Source: Calothrix sp. FI2-JRJ7 (lineage in GTDB: Bacteria; Cyanobacteriota; Cyanobacteriia; Cyanobacteriales; Nostocaceae). Taken from it: DNA of 64,000 bases. The DNA lies in NCBI GenBank assembly GCA_019359675.1, contig JAHHGX010000082.1, positions 62,001 through 126,000 on the forward strand. The letters are read 5' to 3'. Below are positions 32,748-41,631 of the stretch, one piece after another. The notes beneath the pieces were generated by a model that saw only the letters and a program-made list of their open reading frames with translations, did no database searches and had not been told where the DNA came from. Numbering within the stretch: position 1 is the stretch's first letter; each line of letters opens with the position of its first letter. Both the position numbers and the translations under genes were made by a program.

Positions 32748-35213
32748 TTACCGCCAGTAAGGGAAACCAGCATAGCCAATTTCACCTTCTAAGTAGAAAA
32801 CTTTTTTCAAATCTTCCCACAACCATTTATATGCTAACTCTGTGACAGGATTGTCTCCCAGCCAGGACTTTGAAAGCTCTGATTCTGATCTTATTTTTAC
32901 AGAAAGGTGTTTGAAGCTATTTGGTCGTAATAAGCGTAGCTGATTTGCAGCATATTGAAAACGAGAGTCATCTTCAGAAAGATGATTTACCCCTAGCTTA
33001 AACTCAGTACAACTTTGGCTACCTGTGGGCAAAGGTTCCCAAAACCATGTTAAGCTGGCCGAATTTGACGATACGACAACAACACCTACAAGTCGCGCAG
33101 GAAATATTGATGCTAACTGTAAACTTGATAGAAAATTTGGGAACAAGGAGCTAACAATTTGACAATAACCTTCAATGGCGCCCCGAAAAACATGCTCTGT
33201 GTATTGCAGCAATATTTCGGGAGATATGTATTGACTATTTTTAAACGCTTGAAAAGAAGAGGGAAGACTCAAATTTGTCTCATCTTGCTCACGCAAATAT
33301 TCAAGATCAATTCTTAATTGATCAACACAATGCTGTAACATTTTTGAAAAACGAGAGTTATTTGTGCGAGATAGTATTTCTTCGATTTCACTCAGAGAAA
33401 TCGGATTTGAATACGAAGAATTACGTCTATTAGTTAAATACAATGCAGCGTGCCAAGCAGCTTCTAGAGAAAGTAAGCCGGCACTAACAGGAAGTCTTCG
33501 TTGTTTTAATAATTCGGTCAGAGTATCTCTAATTATGTTGAAAGTCCACTGCCAAGCCCAGGAGGCTTTAGTATTAAGTGAGGCACGTCTAAAATAATTC
33601 CAGCCTGCTGCAAAAAAAACTTGAGACTGCGATGTTTTTTCTGAATTATCATATGCTAATGCTGTTTCAACTTCTGGTGGTAATTCAACAATATCTTCTA
33701 ACGTTTCATTACCAAAATACCAGGCAGTCTGAAAATAATTATCGTACTTATAGGTGATGTTAGTTCTGGGGTCAGTTAATGAAAGATAAACTACACGGAC
33801 TCCTAATGAAGGCACACTTCCATTGTTACGTAAATGTAAAACTAAATTAGCCAATTGACCAATACCTATACTCCAAGCTTTTGTCGCTGTTCGGAGTTGC
33901 CAACCTAATTCAACAGCAGAAATTTGTGAAATGTCATTAACAAAGTTCCAGTCAAGCAAACCATCTTTCAATAATTTTATTATATAAGCAGGCTGATATT
34001 CAACAAGTGCAGCTATTCTTAATGTAACAGCTTTTTTTATATCAGCTACCTGCATTAACTCAGTAAGCTTGGTTTGCAAAAACTGTCTAATTAATTCATG
34101 AAGTTTGTATGCTCCTTTACTTTCATTTTGAATCAAATGTAAATCAAGCAATAAGTCGTCTCTAATTTCCTCTAATTCTTCTTGTTCCTGGTGGGGAAAA
34201 CATTGCTCAATTAAATTCCAAGGAATTGACTCTAAATTTAATACACTTAAAAAACAAGCTAACTCTTGAGCAGTAGGGCTTAATTCTTTCCAACTCAATT
34301 CAAAAGCTGCAGCTACACCCAATTGGGCAGTCATATCTGATTCTGACTTCGGTTTTCTCAGCGCTTGTTGTTCTAACCGTTTTTCGTTTAACCTTTGCTT
34401 CATTTCTGCCAAAGATAAATCTTGTTTTCGAGCCAAATAACGCCCAACTAATTCTAATCCCAAAGGTAAACAGCCTAGCCACTGGCACAAAGATTTAGCA
34501 ACCTCTATCTCTTTTTGCAAACGTTCTGCACCAATCAGCGATTCAATTAAAGCTATTGCCGCATCTAAACCTAGAACATCAAGTTCCAATCTTTCTGATG
34601 ATTTCAGCAATCGTTGGCGTGTAGTAAGCAGTACCCGAAACCGAGAACCGAAAGGCGGCAAGTACGGTTTGATTTGCGTATAATCTTTAACATCATCAAA
34701 CACAACCAGTACGTTTCCTTGCTGCCAGCGCTGCCAACACCAAGATAATTGTTGGGCAATACTTTTTAAACTATCAGGTGGGTTCAAGCCCAATTGCGCT
34801 TTTGCAAAATCAATAATTTGATTTCCTACATTTTGCTCCTTTGCTTGGAGCCAGCAAATACCACCTTGATAAGTTTCTTGGTGAGTTAAAGCGTACTGAA
34901 TTGCCAGTTCCGTTTTACCGACTCCTCCCATACCTGCTATCGCAGAAATTTCTACGCAATCTGTCCCTTGCAACATATGATGAAGGATTTTCATTTCTTC
35001 AGTGCGTCCAACAAATTTTGTTACACCTCTGTGTGGTATATTTTGGGGGATACCTACAGGCTTGGGATCTTCTGGTTGATTAATAACAATATTATTTTGG
35101 GTAATATCCCTTATATTGACATCGCCACTGATTTGGGCGCCATCAAAAATGCTTTGTTCGACTTGCTCAAGATTGTAACGATTTTTCTCTATCGGTAGCT
35201 TATCGTCGCTCAT
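32748..35213 (-). CDS. NB-ARC sensor with N-terminal amyloid-like motif and unknown C-terminal domain
   Basis: 821 residues. Residues 20-39 (QSIFDGAQISGDVNI to Q39) carry the shared motif. A linker with KPVGIPQNIPHRGVTKFVGR leads into NB-ARC: Walker A AGMGGVGKTELA (about 95-106), Walker B NVLVVFDDV (about 166-174), RNBS-type LLTTRQR, and GLPL-type CLPLGLELVGRYL (about 250). A winged helix follows to about 420. Residues 480-821 form a helical C-terminal domain I do not recognise ('FFAAGWNYFRRA', 'WLWEDLKKVFYLE'), in the position where TPR or WD40 sensors usually lie. It is convergent with the STAND gene, 55 bases apart, and has its own promoter to the right. Confidence 0.88.
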   Translation of the reverse strand: MSDDKLPIEKNRYNLEQVEQSIFDGAQISGDVNIRDITQNNIVINQPEDPKPVGIPQNIPHRGVTKFVGRTEEMKILHHMLQGTDCVEISAIAGMGGVGKTELAIQYALTHQETYQGGICWLQAKEQNVGNQIIDFAKAQLGLNPPDSLKSIAQQLSWCWQRWQQGNVLVVFDDVKDYTQIKPYLPPFGSRFRVLLTTRQRLLKSSERLELDVLGLDAAIALIESLIGAERLQKEIEVAKSLCQWLGCLPLGLELVGRYLARKQDLSLAEMKQRLNEKRLEQQALRKPKSESDMTAQLGVAAAFELSWKELSPTAQELACFLSVLNLESIPWNLIEQCFPHQEQEELEEIRDDLLLDLHLIQNESKGAYKLHELIRQFLQTKLTELMQVADIKKAVTLRIAALVEYQPAYIIKLLKDGLLDWNFVNDISQISAVELGWQLRTATKAWSIGIGQLANLVLHLRNNGSVPSLGVRVVYLSLTDPRTNITYKYDNYFQTAWYFGNETLEDIVELPPEVETALAYDNSEKTSQSQVFFAAGWNYFRRASLNTKASWAWQWTFNIIRDTLTELLKQRRLPVSAGLLSLEAAWHAALYLTNRRNSSYSNPISLSEIEEILSRTNNSRFSKMLQHCVDQLRIDLEYLREQDETNLSLPSSFQAFKNSQYISPEILLQYTEHVFRGAIEGYCQIVSSLFPNFLSSLQLASIFPARLVGVVVVSSNSASLTWFWEPLPTGSQSCTEFKLGVNHLSEDDSRFQYAANQLRLLRPNSFKHLSVKIRSESELSKSWLGDNPVTELAYKWLWEDLKKVFYLEGEIGYAGFPYWR

Positions 35214-35398
35214 TACTTTAGATTTGGTATATTAATTATCGTTAATGTCAACATGATAATTGAAAGAATATGCTAGTTGGCGACCACCTCTCAACTATTT
35301 ACAGGGCTGCTTGTTCTGTAAACTTGCCATTGCTAACAAATTTACGATGAATCAAACTTTCTCCAGCACTCTTGCTGCTAATTTCCATATTCCTCCAA

Positions 35399-36613
35399 CT
35401 AACGCTTTTTAGATTTTGAGTTTGTTCTATCATTGTGACCAAATCCTTTTTTATGAACTGCACCTGCTTGATATATTTTTGGAATGTATAACCCAGCAGA
35501 TTTTAGTTCTGCTAGGTGTTGTTGCACTATAACTGTTCGAGGATTTTGTAGTCCCAACTGTTGCTCGCTAATCTTAAGCGCTTTGACTAAAAGTGAACCT
35601 GCTCTGGGAAACTGTCCCTGCTTACAATAGACTCCGGCTAAATTGTTAAGGCACTCTACCATACTGAAATGGGTATCACCAAAAAGTTCCTGACGCATTT
35701 TTAATGCGGTTTTAAATAAGTTTTCAGCTTCGTTGTAGCGGCTCTGAGAAGAATATAACGCTCCCAAATTATTAAGGTCGCAAGCAATACGAGGGTGATT
35801 TTCCTCTAATAGATGCTGATTAAATTCTAAAACTTTTACATACAGTAGTTCTGCTTTGGCATAGTGTTTTTGATTATAGTAGAGGGTTGCTAAACTGCTG
35901 AGACTAGTGATTGTATCAACATGGTAGTCTCCTAAAAGGCGCTGGCGTAATTCTAGGGCTTGCTTTAGTAATGGTTCTGCTTTGGTATGTTGCTGTTTAT
36001 TGAGATAGATTAATCCTAAATTATTAATAGTATTTGCCATCAGCAAATCATCATCATGTAATAATTCTTGATATAACTTCAAAACTTTAATCAAAAGTTC
36101 TTCTGCCTCATCACTACGACCTTGAGACAAGTAACAGCAAGCCAAATTAGCACGAATATGCCCTGTATTAAGATGATTAGTACCTAATAGTTTTTGTTGC
36201 AAACTAAGCCCTTTCTTATAAAGTGATTCAGCTTTATGATATTGACCTGAAATATCATAGAATCTTGCTAAATTATTTATACTAGTGGCGACATCTTGGT
36301 GGTATCTTCCCAGGCGAAGTTCTGCTATCTCATAACACTGAGTATACCAATATTCTGCCTCTGCATAGTAACTTTTCTCTGCATAAAAACGTCCTAGAGT
36401 GGTAAATGGCCAAATTAAATCATCATCACTCAACCATTTATTTTGACAAGTTGCTACTTCTGCAATGTGAGGTATTACTTTAGTGATTTGTTCAATAAAT
36501 TCACGGGTTTGCGGTATCTGTTGCGCTTCTGCTACCATCACCTTACAAAATGCACGCTTCAACTGCTCCGCTTCCGTTTCTCGATAAATATCAACTTGTA
36601 ACATCGCTCTCAT
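35399..36613 (-). CDS. Tetratricopeptide-repeat protein, likely detached C-terminal half of the NB-ARC protein
   Basis: 404 residues with about six 42-residue kinesin-light-chain-type TPRs, each ending like 'HLNTGHIRANLACCYLSQGR' or 'VDTITSLSSLATLYYNQKHY'. No ATPase motif. The ORF begins at 36613 within the last 23 bases of the NB-ARC gene but in another frame, and its first residues (YRETEAEQLKRAFCKVM) look like a continuation of the NB-ARC C-terminal helix. Relatives have NB-ARC and TPR in one chain, so either a single-base frameshift split one gene or the two are coupled by the ATG overlap. TPRs would be the ligand-sensing part. Confidence 0.75.
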   Translation of the reverse strand: MRAMLQVDIYRETEAEQLKRAFCKVMVAEAQQIPQTREFIEQITKVIPHIAEVATCQNKWLSDDDLIWPFTTLGRFYAEKSYYAEAEYWYTQCYEIAELRLGRYHQDVATSINNLARFYDISGQYHKAESLYKKGLSLQQKLLGTNHLNTGHIRANLACCYLSQGRSDEAEELLIKVLKLYQELLHDDDLLMANTINNLGLIYLNKQQHTKAEPLLKQALELRQRLLGDYHVDTITSLSSLATLYYNQKHYAKAELLYVKVLEFNQHLLEENHPRIACDLNNLGALYSSQSRYNEAENLFKTALKMRQELFGDTHFSMVECLNNLAGVYCKQGQFPRAGSLLVKALKISEQQLGLQNPRTVIVQQHLAELKSAGLYIPKIYQAGAVHKKGFGHNDRTNSKSKKR

Positions 36614-37799
36614 CCTCCAGCTTACCTCTGAAAAACTCTCGAATTAAGGAATGCAACCGATAAGACTGTAAATCAACTGCTTGTAGCAAATGAAATCTTA
36701 TTAATCTTGCCCTAGCAACCTCCAACTCTTCAGCATCAAATTCTTCTACTGCTGGGTACATTGCACAATGTTCTTGTTTTACTCGCTCTGCTAAACCCCA
36801 AGGAATCGGTGCTGCCGCAAACAAACTCAGCAATTTACCCAAGTATTGGCTTTGTTCATCCAATAAATCCCAACTTAAGTTAAACGCTGCCTCCACACCC
36901 AATTTAGTAGTCGATGTCAGCGTTTCCTCATCCCCAACCTTGAGTGCTTTATGCTGTAGTGCTTGCCTTTTCTCAGCCTTTTGTTTTAGCCTAAAAAGTA
37001 GTGTTGCTAGCGATAAATCTGAGACTTCGCGCAAATATCTTCCTACTAATTCTAACCCCAATGGTAGGTAACCTAGCCAAGCACAAAGCGTTTCGGCAAT
37101 TGCCTGCTCTTGCTGAATACGCTCTGCACCGATTAAAATCCCCAGCAGTTCCAACGATGCCTCTAGCGATAGCACCTCCAGAGATAAAATCTGAATTGGC
37201 GGACCAAACTTCTGTCGTGTAGTAAATAAAACCTTAAAACGTTTATCTTCAGGCGGTAGGTAAGGCTCAACAAACGCATAATTAACTACATCATCTAAAA
37301 TAACTAATACATCACCCTCTTTCCAGTGACGCCAGCACCAGTCCACCTGCTCCTGCAATTTTTCTAAACCTGAAGGGATTGTAAGTCCCAGTTGAGATTG
37401 AGCAAAGCTGGTTATTTGAGGTCCAATGCTTGTTTCTCTGGCGAATAACCAGCAAATTCCGCCACAATATAGATTTTTGTATGCTTTAGCATACTGAATA
37501 GCTAATTCTGTCTTACCGACACCACCCATCCCAGCAATCGCTGAAATTGCTACCAAATTACCACGCTGTAACTGAGTATGTAAGTTCTGAAGAGTTTCTT
37601 CCCTACCAACAAATTTTGTAATACCACTGCGTGGAATGTTCTGAGGAACCCCAATAGGTTTAGGAGGTTCAGGTAAGTTAATACTGATAAAGTAGGTCAG
37701 AATCTGTGTGATATCGCCTGTGCTTAAGTTACCGCCAACAATCACATTTCTGAGAATACTTTGTAGCCCCATATCATCAAAATTTGGAAAACTACTCAT
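36591..37799 (-). CDS. NB-ARC ATPase with N-terminal amyloid-like motif
   Basis: 402 residues. Residues 13-32 (QSILRNVIVGGNLSTGDI to Q32) are the best match to the shared motif. The same KPIGVPQNIPRSGITKFVGR linker as in the 32748-35213 protein follows, then Walker A AGMGGVGKTELA, Walker B VLVILDDV, LFTTRQK and YLPLGLELVGRYL. The chain ends in the winged helix at FFRGKLEDESDVTS, right where a sensor domain should begin; the TPR ORF follows in an overlapping frame. The protein therefore lacks its sensor unless frameshifted or complexed with the TPR protein. The start lies on top of the truncated 5' end of the rightward phosphoesterase remnant. Confidence 0.85.
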   Translation of the reverse strand: MSSFPNFDDMGLQSILRNVIVGGNLSTGDITQILTYFISINLPEPPKPIGVPQNIPRSGITKFVGREETLQNLHTQLQRGNLVAISAIAGMGGVGKTELAIQYAKAYKNLYCGGICWLFARETSIGPQITSFAQSQLGLTIPSGLEKLQEQVDWCWRHWKEGDVLVILDDVVNYAFVEPYLPPEDKRFKVLFTTRQKFGPPIQILSLEVLSLEASLELLGILIGAERIQQEQAIAETLCAWLGYLPLGLELVGRYLREVSDLSLATLLFRLKQKAEKRQALQHKALKVGDEETLTSTTKLGVEAAFNLSWDLLDEQSQYLGKLLSLFAAAPIPWGLAERVKQEHCAMYPAVEEFDAEELEVARARLIRFHLLQAVDLQSYRLHSLIREFFRGKLEDESDVTS

Positions 37800-37849
37800 T
37801 AGATAAGCCTTCTTGCGCTAAATTGCATTTCAGCTTTACCTCCACTTCT

Positions 37850-38140
37850 AAGCAGTATAAACTACAAACTACAGTAATAAAGCATACCGAAGAAGAACTT
37901 AAAGCATTTCGCCAGGATAGGAAACTTTACATCACAAAATCTAACAAGCAAATCCGTATCCTCCACTTATCCGACATTCACTTGGCAACTGGCGCCCAAG
38001 CACAACAGTATTTTACTCAACTTTCTCTTAACCCTTACTCACCCTTGACCCAGAAAGCGGTATATTAGCAGTGGAGACACGTAAGAAAGACAAAACAGAT
38101 GGCGCCTGGTTTGCGAACGTGCTTCCTTGTGATAAAATGA
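37850..38140 (+). pseudogene. Gutted metallophosphoesterase remnant of a second sensor copy
   Basis: The DNA is homologous to 24330-25400 of the giant gene. It keeps the N-terminal strand LHLSDIHLATGAQAQQYFTQ and then jumps, after 'ACTCAACTT' near 38024, to the domain end (LDPESG, then VETRKK). About 780 bases holding the GDxxxR, GNHD and GHxH metal sites are deleted. A further one-base loss near 38137 changes frame. No WD40, Roc or COR DNA remains upstream; the homology stops near the start of the divergent NB-ARC gene. Confidence 0.75.
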
Positions 38141-38144
38141 TCCA

Positions 38145-38912
38145 GTGCTAAAATATACTGTTGGATTAAAGTACGGTAACTCTTCCAGCCAATCACAAAC
38201 TTCAATGCAAGACAATCGTCCCAATTCTGGACAAAGTATTTTTGGCGGTAATATCCAAGTTGGTGGTAACATTACTGTTGGTAATATTACGCAAAACTAC
38301 CGCTCCAGTGAAGCAAATCAATCCGCAATGCAACCCGACAACCGACCTTCAAAACGCACTATTTTAACGATGGCATCCAGTCCAGTAAATGAAGCAAGAC
38401 TTCGACTGGATAAAGAAGTTAGGGAAATTAAAACGGTATTACGACTAGCAAAGCATGGTGCAAACTTTTCTTTGCAGCAACGAGAAGCAGTACGTCCAGA
38501 TGATTTACAGGATGCTCTACTTGATGTGGAGCCAGAGATTGTACATTTTGGCGGACATGGCATGGGTGAGGATGGACTGGCACTAGAAAATGAATTAGGA
38601 AAAACACAGCTAGTTTCCACTGATGCTTTAGCGAGATTGTTCAAATTATTAAATAGCCACGTACAATGTGTAGTCCTTAATGCCTGTTATTCTGAAGTGC
38701 AAGCAGAAACAATTAGTAAGCATATTGAATATGTAATTGGAATGAAGCAAGCAATTGGGGATGAAGCAGCAATTAATTTTTCTAAGGGTTTCTACCGCGC
38801 CTTGGGTAATGGTAAATCTTTTGAAGAAGCCTTTGAATTTGGCTGCAATGCCATCGATTTGGAAAGCCTTCCAGATTATTTGACCCCAGTATTAAAAAAA
38901 AAGACCGATTAG
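38145..38912 (+). CDS. CHAT (caspase-like) protease with N-terminal amyloid-like motif, split from NACHT
   Basis: 255 residues from a GTG start. Residues 30-50 carry the shared motif (QSIFGGNIQVGGNIT to Q50, one residue longer than in other copies). Residues 71-250 are a CHAT domain: catalytic His138 in VHFGGHG and Cys181 in VVLNACYS, plus the closing FSKGFYRALGNGKSFEEAF. Both catalytic residues are present. CHAT proteases cleave partner effectors in other systems (for example Craspase/gasdermin). The frame ends at 38912, three codons after an A_AAA_AAG heptamer at 38897-38903, and the -1 frame runs straight into the NACHT domain. The start is uncertain because no ribosome-binding site is seen and upstream DNA is a decayed phosphoesterase. 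Confidence 0.8.
   Translation: MLKYTVGLKYGNSSSQSQTSMQDNRPNSGQSIFGGNIQVGGNITVGNITQNYRSSEANQSAMQPDNRPSKRTILTMASSPVNEARLRLDKEVREIKTVLRLAKHGANFSLQQREAVRPDDLQDALLDVEPEIVHFGGHGMGEDGLALENELGKTQLVSTDALARLFKLLNSHVQCVVLNACYSEVQAETISKHIEYVIGMKQAIGDEAAINFSKGFYRALGNGKSFEEAFEFGCNAIDLESLPDYLTPVLKKKTD
38897..38903 (+). promoter_or_regulatory. A_AAA_AAG slippery heptamer: possible -1 frameshift site joining CHAT and NACHT
   Basis: In the CHAT frame the codons are TTA-AAA-AAA-AAG-ACC-GAT-TAG. A -1 slip on the AAG yields AAA-AAA-AAG-GAC-CGA-TTA, which is exactly the NACHT frame with no stop. This is the same heptamer and frame phase as E. coli dnaX. A small stem (38934-38952, CGCTTGT with ACAAG-T-GCG) lies about 30 bases downstream, farther than the usual 5-8. 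The simpler alternative is loss of one A from a ten-A run. Confidence 0.5.
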
Positions 38913-38938
38913 CGATAGCAGAACCAGTTGAAACGCTT

Positions 38939-40918
38939 GTGCAACAAGTGCGAGCGCGTATCCACGATGACACCGAAAGTTTACACGGCACAATGCCGTT
39001 ATGGGGAATTGACCATCCGGTGCCTTTGGGAGATTTGTTTGTAGATGTAAATATCCTAGAGTCACTTAGCAGCAGTCGCAGGTCGGAACTAGATGATTTG
39101 TGGCAAGACTTTACAAAAGGTAATTCTAACTATCGGAGTTTAGATCGAATTGGATTAGGCGGCCAACAGCAGCGTATTTCGGGGTTGGCAGTACTTAATA
39201 GGAATACAAACCTGATGGTAGTGGGTAAACCTGGTTCGGGAAAAACAACTTATTTACAACGAATTGTAACAGTATGTAACGCAGGTAAGCTACAAACACA
39301 CCGCATTCCTGTGTTGATTAAACTACGGTATTTTGTAGACGATGGGCACCAGTTTGGCTATAATTTAGAGCAGTTTTTAAGGCAGCTTTGGCAGTTAAGT
39401 AATACAGATATCCAATTACTGCTAAATCAAGGTAGGGCATTAGTGTTGTTAGATGGGTTGGATGAGGTAACGGGGGAAGCAGGAAAGCAAATTGCCAAAG
39501 AAATCAAGCGATTTGCCCGTGTCTATCCACAGGTACTGCTAGTGGTAGCTTGTCGAACGCAAACCCTACCAGATTTATTTGATTGGCGATCACAACGCTT
39601 TACTTGTGTAGAAGTGGCAGATTTTAATGAAGAGCAGGTGAGAGCTTTTGTAGCCCATTGGTTTGAGACAGTGTGTGGACATGTGGGGAAGAAACAGGCA
39701 CAAGAATTTTTAGAAAAGTTGTTTCGGGAGGAAAACAAGACGATTCAGGAACTAGCAATCACACCTATTTTGCTAAGTTTGACTTGTGTAGTATTCCAAC
39801 AAACACGAAAATTTTACTTGAAACGTTCAAATTTATATGAAGAAGGGTTGGAGTTATTGTTAGAACGATGGGATAAGTCAAAGGAAGTTGAGCGGGATGA
39901 GATTTATCGAAATTTATCGGTGGAGCGAAAGTTAGAGCTATTAATTTATATTGCGGTGAAAAAGTTTGAGCAAGAGCAGTACGTCTTATTCAAGCAGAAG
40001 GAATTGGAGGGGTATATTGAAGAGTTTTTGGGAATAGAACGACGGGAGAGCCGAGGAGTTTTGCGAGCAATTGAGGCGCAGCATGGATTATTAATTGAAA
40101 GGGCGCAAGGAATTTGGTCATTTTCGCATTTGACATTTCAAGAGTATTTGGTGGCTAGCTATATCGTTGAGAATCAGCAAATCGAAGAATTAGTAGCTAA
40201 TCATCTTACTGATAAAAATTGGTTAGAAATATTTCTAATCGTATCGGAACTTTTGTGTGAACTTGACAAGGCGGAATATTTATTAACAAAAATTGAGCAA
40301 AAAACAAAAGACTACATCTCTACGCCTACAGTAAAAGATATACTTTGCTGGGTAGATAGGGTAACAACAAACTCACAAAGTGATATTAACTCAGTGGCAA
40401 AACGCGCTAGTGCATTATTCATTTTTATACTACTTGCAATTGCCTGTGGATTAAGGCATGATTTTGCTATAACTAGACATCTTTTTCTTGACTTGCTTTT
40501 AATTTATAATTCCAACTTAGCTGCCTTGTTCGATTACACTCTTGTCTTCATCATTGATATTGGAAAAGATTTTAACCTAAATATTTCTCTTGCCAAAACA
40601 GTACAAGAATTAGATATATTAGATATTTCAGATAACTTAGTCAACGAGCTTAACAAGCTTGAAAAAACTATTAATGGCAACAATAATAAAAGTTATCAGA
40701 CAGAACGAAATGATATAGAAACTCTTGGATTAATAATTTGGCTTTCTATCCTTGGAATTAATATAGATATGTTCTCCCTTTCATCTAAAGAGGCGCATAT
40801 CATTGATAATCTAATTTATGCTACTATTGTGATAGTTAAATGTAAAAAAGCAGCTATAACATTTAAAACTGAAACTTGGGAGAAGATAGAAAATAACATG
40901 TTGAAATTCCAACAATAA
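38939..40918 (+). CDS. NACHT ATPase, C-terminal part of the CHAT-NACHT sensor
   Basis: 659 residues. An N-terminal segment (RARIHDDTESLHGTMPLWGI) is the same as that before NACHT in the giant protein. Walker A GKPGSGKTTYL (96-106), Walker B LVLLDGLDEVTG (about 168-179) and a typical NACHT 'SHLTFQEYLVA' helix near residue 400 follow. The C-terminus (about 410-659) is helical and differs from the paralogue. The GTG at 38939 is an internal start; translation by -1 frameshift from CHAT would give a 910-residue CHAT-NACHT protein. NACHT parts of the two copies are highly similar to about 40160 and then unrelated. Confidence 0.8.
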   Translation: MQQVRARIHDDTESLHGTMPLWGIDHPVPLGDLFVDVNILESLSSSRRSELDDLWQDFTKGNSNYRSLDRIGLGGQQQRISGLAVLNRNTNLMVVGKPGSGKTTYLQRIVTVCNAGKLQTHRIPVLIKLRYFVDDGHQFGYNLEQFLRQLWQLSNTDIQLLLNQGRALVLLDGLDEVTGEAGKQIAKEIKRFARVYPQVLLVVACRTQTLPDLFDWRSQRFTCVEVADFNEEQVRAFVAHWFETVCGHVGKKQAQEFLEKLFREENKTIQELAITPILLSLTCVVFQQTRKFYLKRSNLYEEGLELLLERWDKSKEVERDEIYRNLSVERKLELLIYIAVKKFEQEQYVLFKQKELEGYIEEFLGIERRESRGVLRAIEAQHGLLIERAQGIWSFSHLTFQEYLVASYIVENQQIEELVANHLTDKNWLEIFLIVSELLCELDKAEYLLTKIEQKTKDYISTPTVKDILCWVDRVTTNSQSDINSVAKRASALFIFILLAIACGLRHDFAITRHLFLDLLLIYNSNLAALFDYTLVFIIDIGKDFNLNISLAKTVQELDILDISDNLVNELNKLEKTINGNNNKSYQTERNDIETLGLIIWLSILGINIDMFSLSSKEAHIIDNLIYATIVIVKCKKAAITFKTETWEKIENNMLKFQQ

Positions 40919-41226
40919 ATTTTTTAATATTCAGAGATAATCAAATGATTTAATAAGAACAAGTATAGAGATTCTCATAAAAATTAAGTACACAATGGTG
41001 GTCAAGGATGCCTAACTCACAGGAGCTTTACAATTTAAATTGTACCTCACTTTATTAGTAAACGGTATAACTTTCAATTATTCTAACTACATCAATAAAT
41101 CAAATATAAAGATTGCATTGTAAGTATAAAAATCACTTTTAACTTACTTATAAGATTCTTGCAAGTAATAGAAAGTTTAACGGCTCACGCCTCTAGTTAT
41201 TTGAAATATATACAGAGGTAACAGTC
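40919..41226. other. Intergenic region with a GGCTCACGCC element
   Basis: About 310 AT-rich bases marking the end of the conflict island. No gene seen. GGCTCACGCC at 41182-41191 and the ribosome site AGAGG near 41215 belong to the following small gene. Confidence 0.4.
41182..41191 (+). promoter_or_regulatory. GGCTCACGCC element upstream of the DUF6876-like gene
   Basis: First of four exact copies (plus one with a single mismatch) placed 33-43 bases before small-gene starts in the 41-52 kb region. GGC and GCC can pair around TCAC. Confidence 0.5.
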
Positions 41227-41589
41227 GTGGAAAGTGCTGAACAAATTACTGCCAAACTCAAGCGGCTTGTAGGTTCTGATGAAATTTATAAGCATTGGTT
41301 AGGCATCAAATATACTTCGGGAATTAAGTATCTTGCTGAAGCTGCTGAATGCTTTTGGTTGCTTGATGCTATCGCTTCACACCAAAATGCTAACTTGCTA
41401 TCCTTACCTCAACTGCAAGAATTTCAGATTTGGCATTTAGTAGTGCAAGAAAAATCTGGCGTTTTAATTTGTGAGTGGAATACAGGTAAAGAAGTTTTAC
41501 GGCAGGAAATTCCATACACTAACTTTCCTCTGCCTCGTATCAAACTTTACCTGATAGAAAAAGTATTGCTTTTACCGAGTGAATATTAA
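41227..41589 (+). CDS. DUF6876-like protein
   Basis: 120 residues from a GTG at 41227 behind AGAGGTAAC. The sequence IYKHWLGIKYTSGIKYLAEA followed by AECFWLLDAIAS matches the DUF6876 pattern (short helix, 'Y-T-x-G-x-K-Y-L-A-E', then 'W-L-L-D-A-I'). The second half is beta-rich (WHLVVQEKSGVLICEWN). Typical of plasmids and phage-like regions in cyanobacteria; function unknown. The gene begins the block of small plasmid genes and is 42 bases before another small gene. It has the GGCTCACGCC element 35 bases upstream. Confidence 0.75.
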   Translation: MESAEQITAKLKRLVGSDEIYKHWLGIKYTSGIKYLAEAAECFWLLDAIASHQNANLLSLPQLQEFQIWHLVVQEKSGVLICEWNTGKEVLRQEIPYTNFPLPRIKLYLIEKVLLLPSEY

Positions 41590-41631
41590 CTACAAATCAA
41601 TACAGGCGCCAACAATCCATCCGTTAAAGTT

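Larger units (their letters stand above)
37850..40165 (+). repeat. Segmental duplication, copy 2 (matches 24330-26865)
   Basis: Second copy of the phosphoesterase-motif-NACHT segment, in the same orientation as copy 1. The copies diverge at their 3' ends after SHLTFQEYLVA. Recombination between them would delete the effector-STAND pair and the NB-ARC genes between 26.9 and 37.8 kb. Confidence 0.8.
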
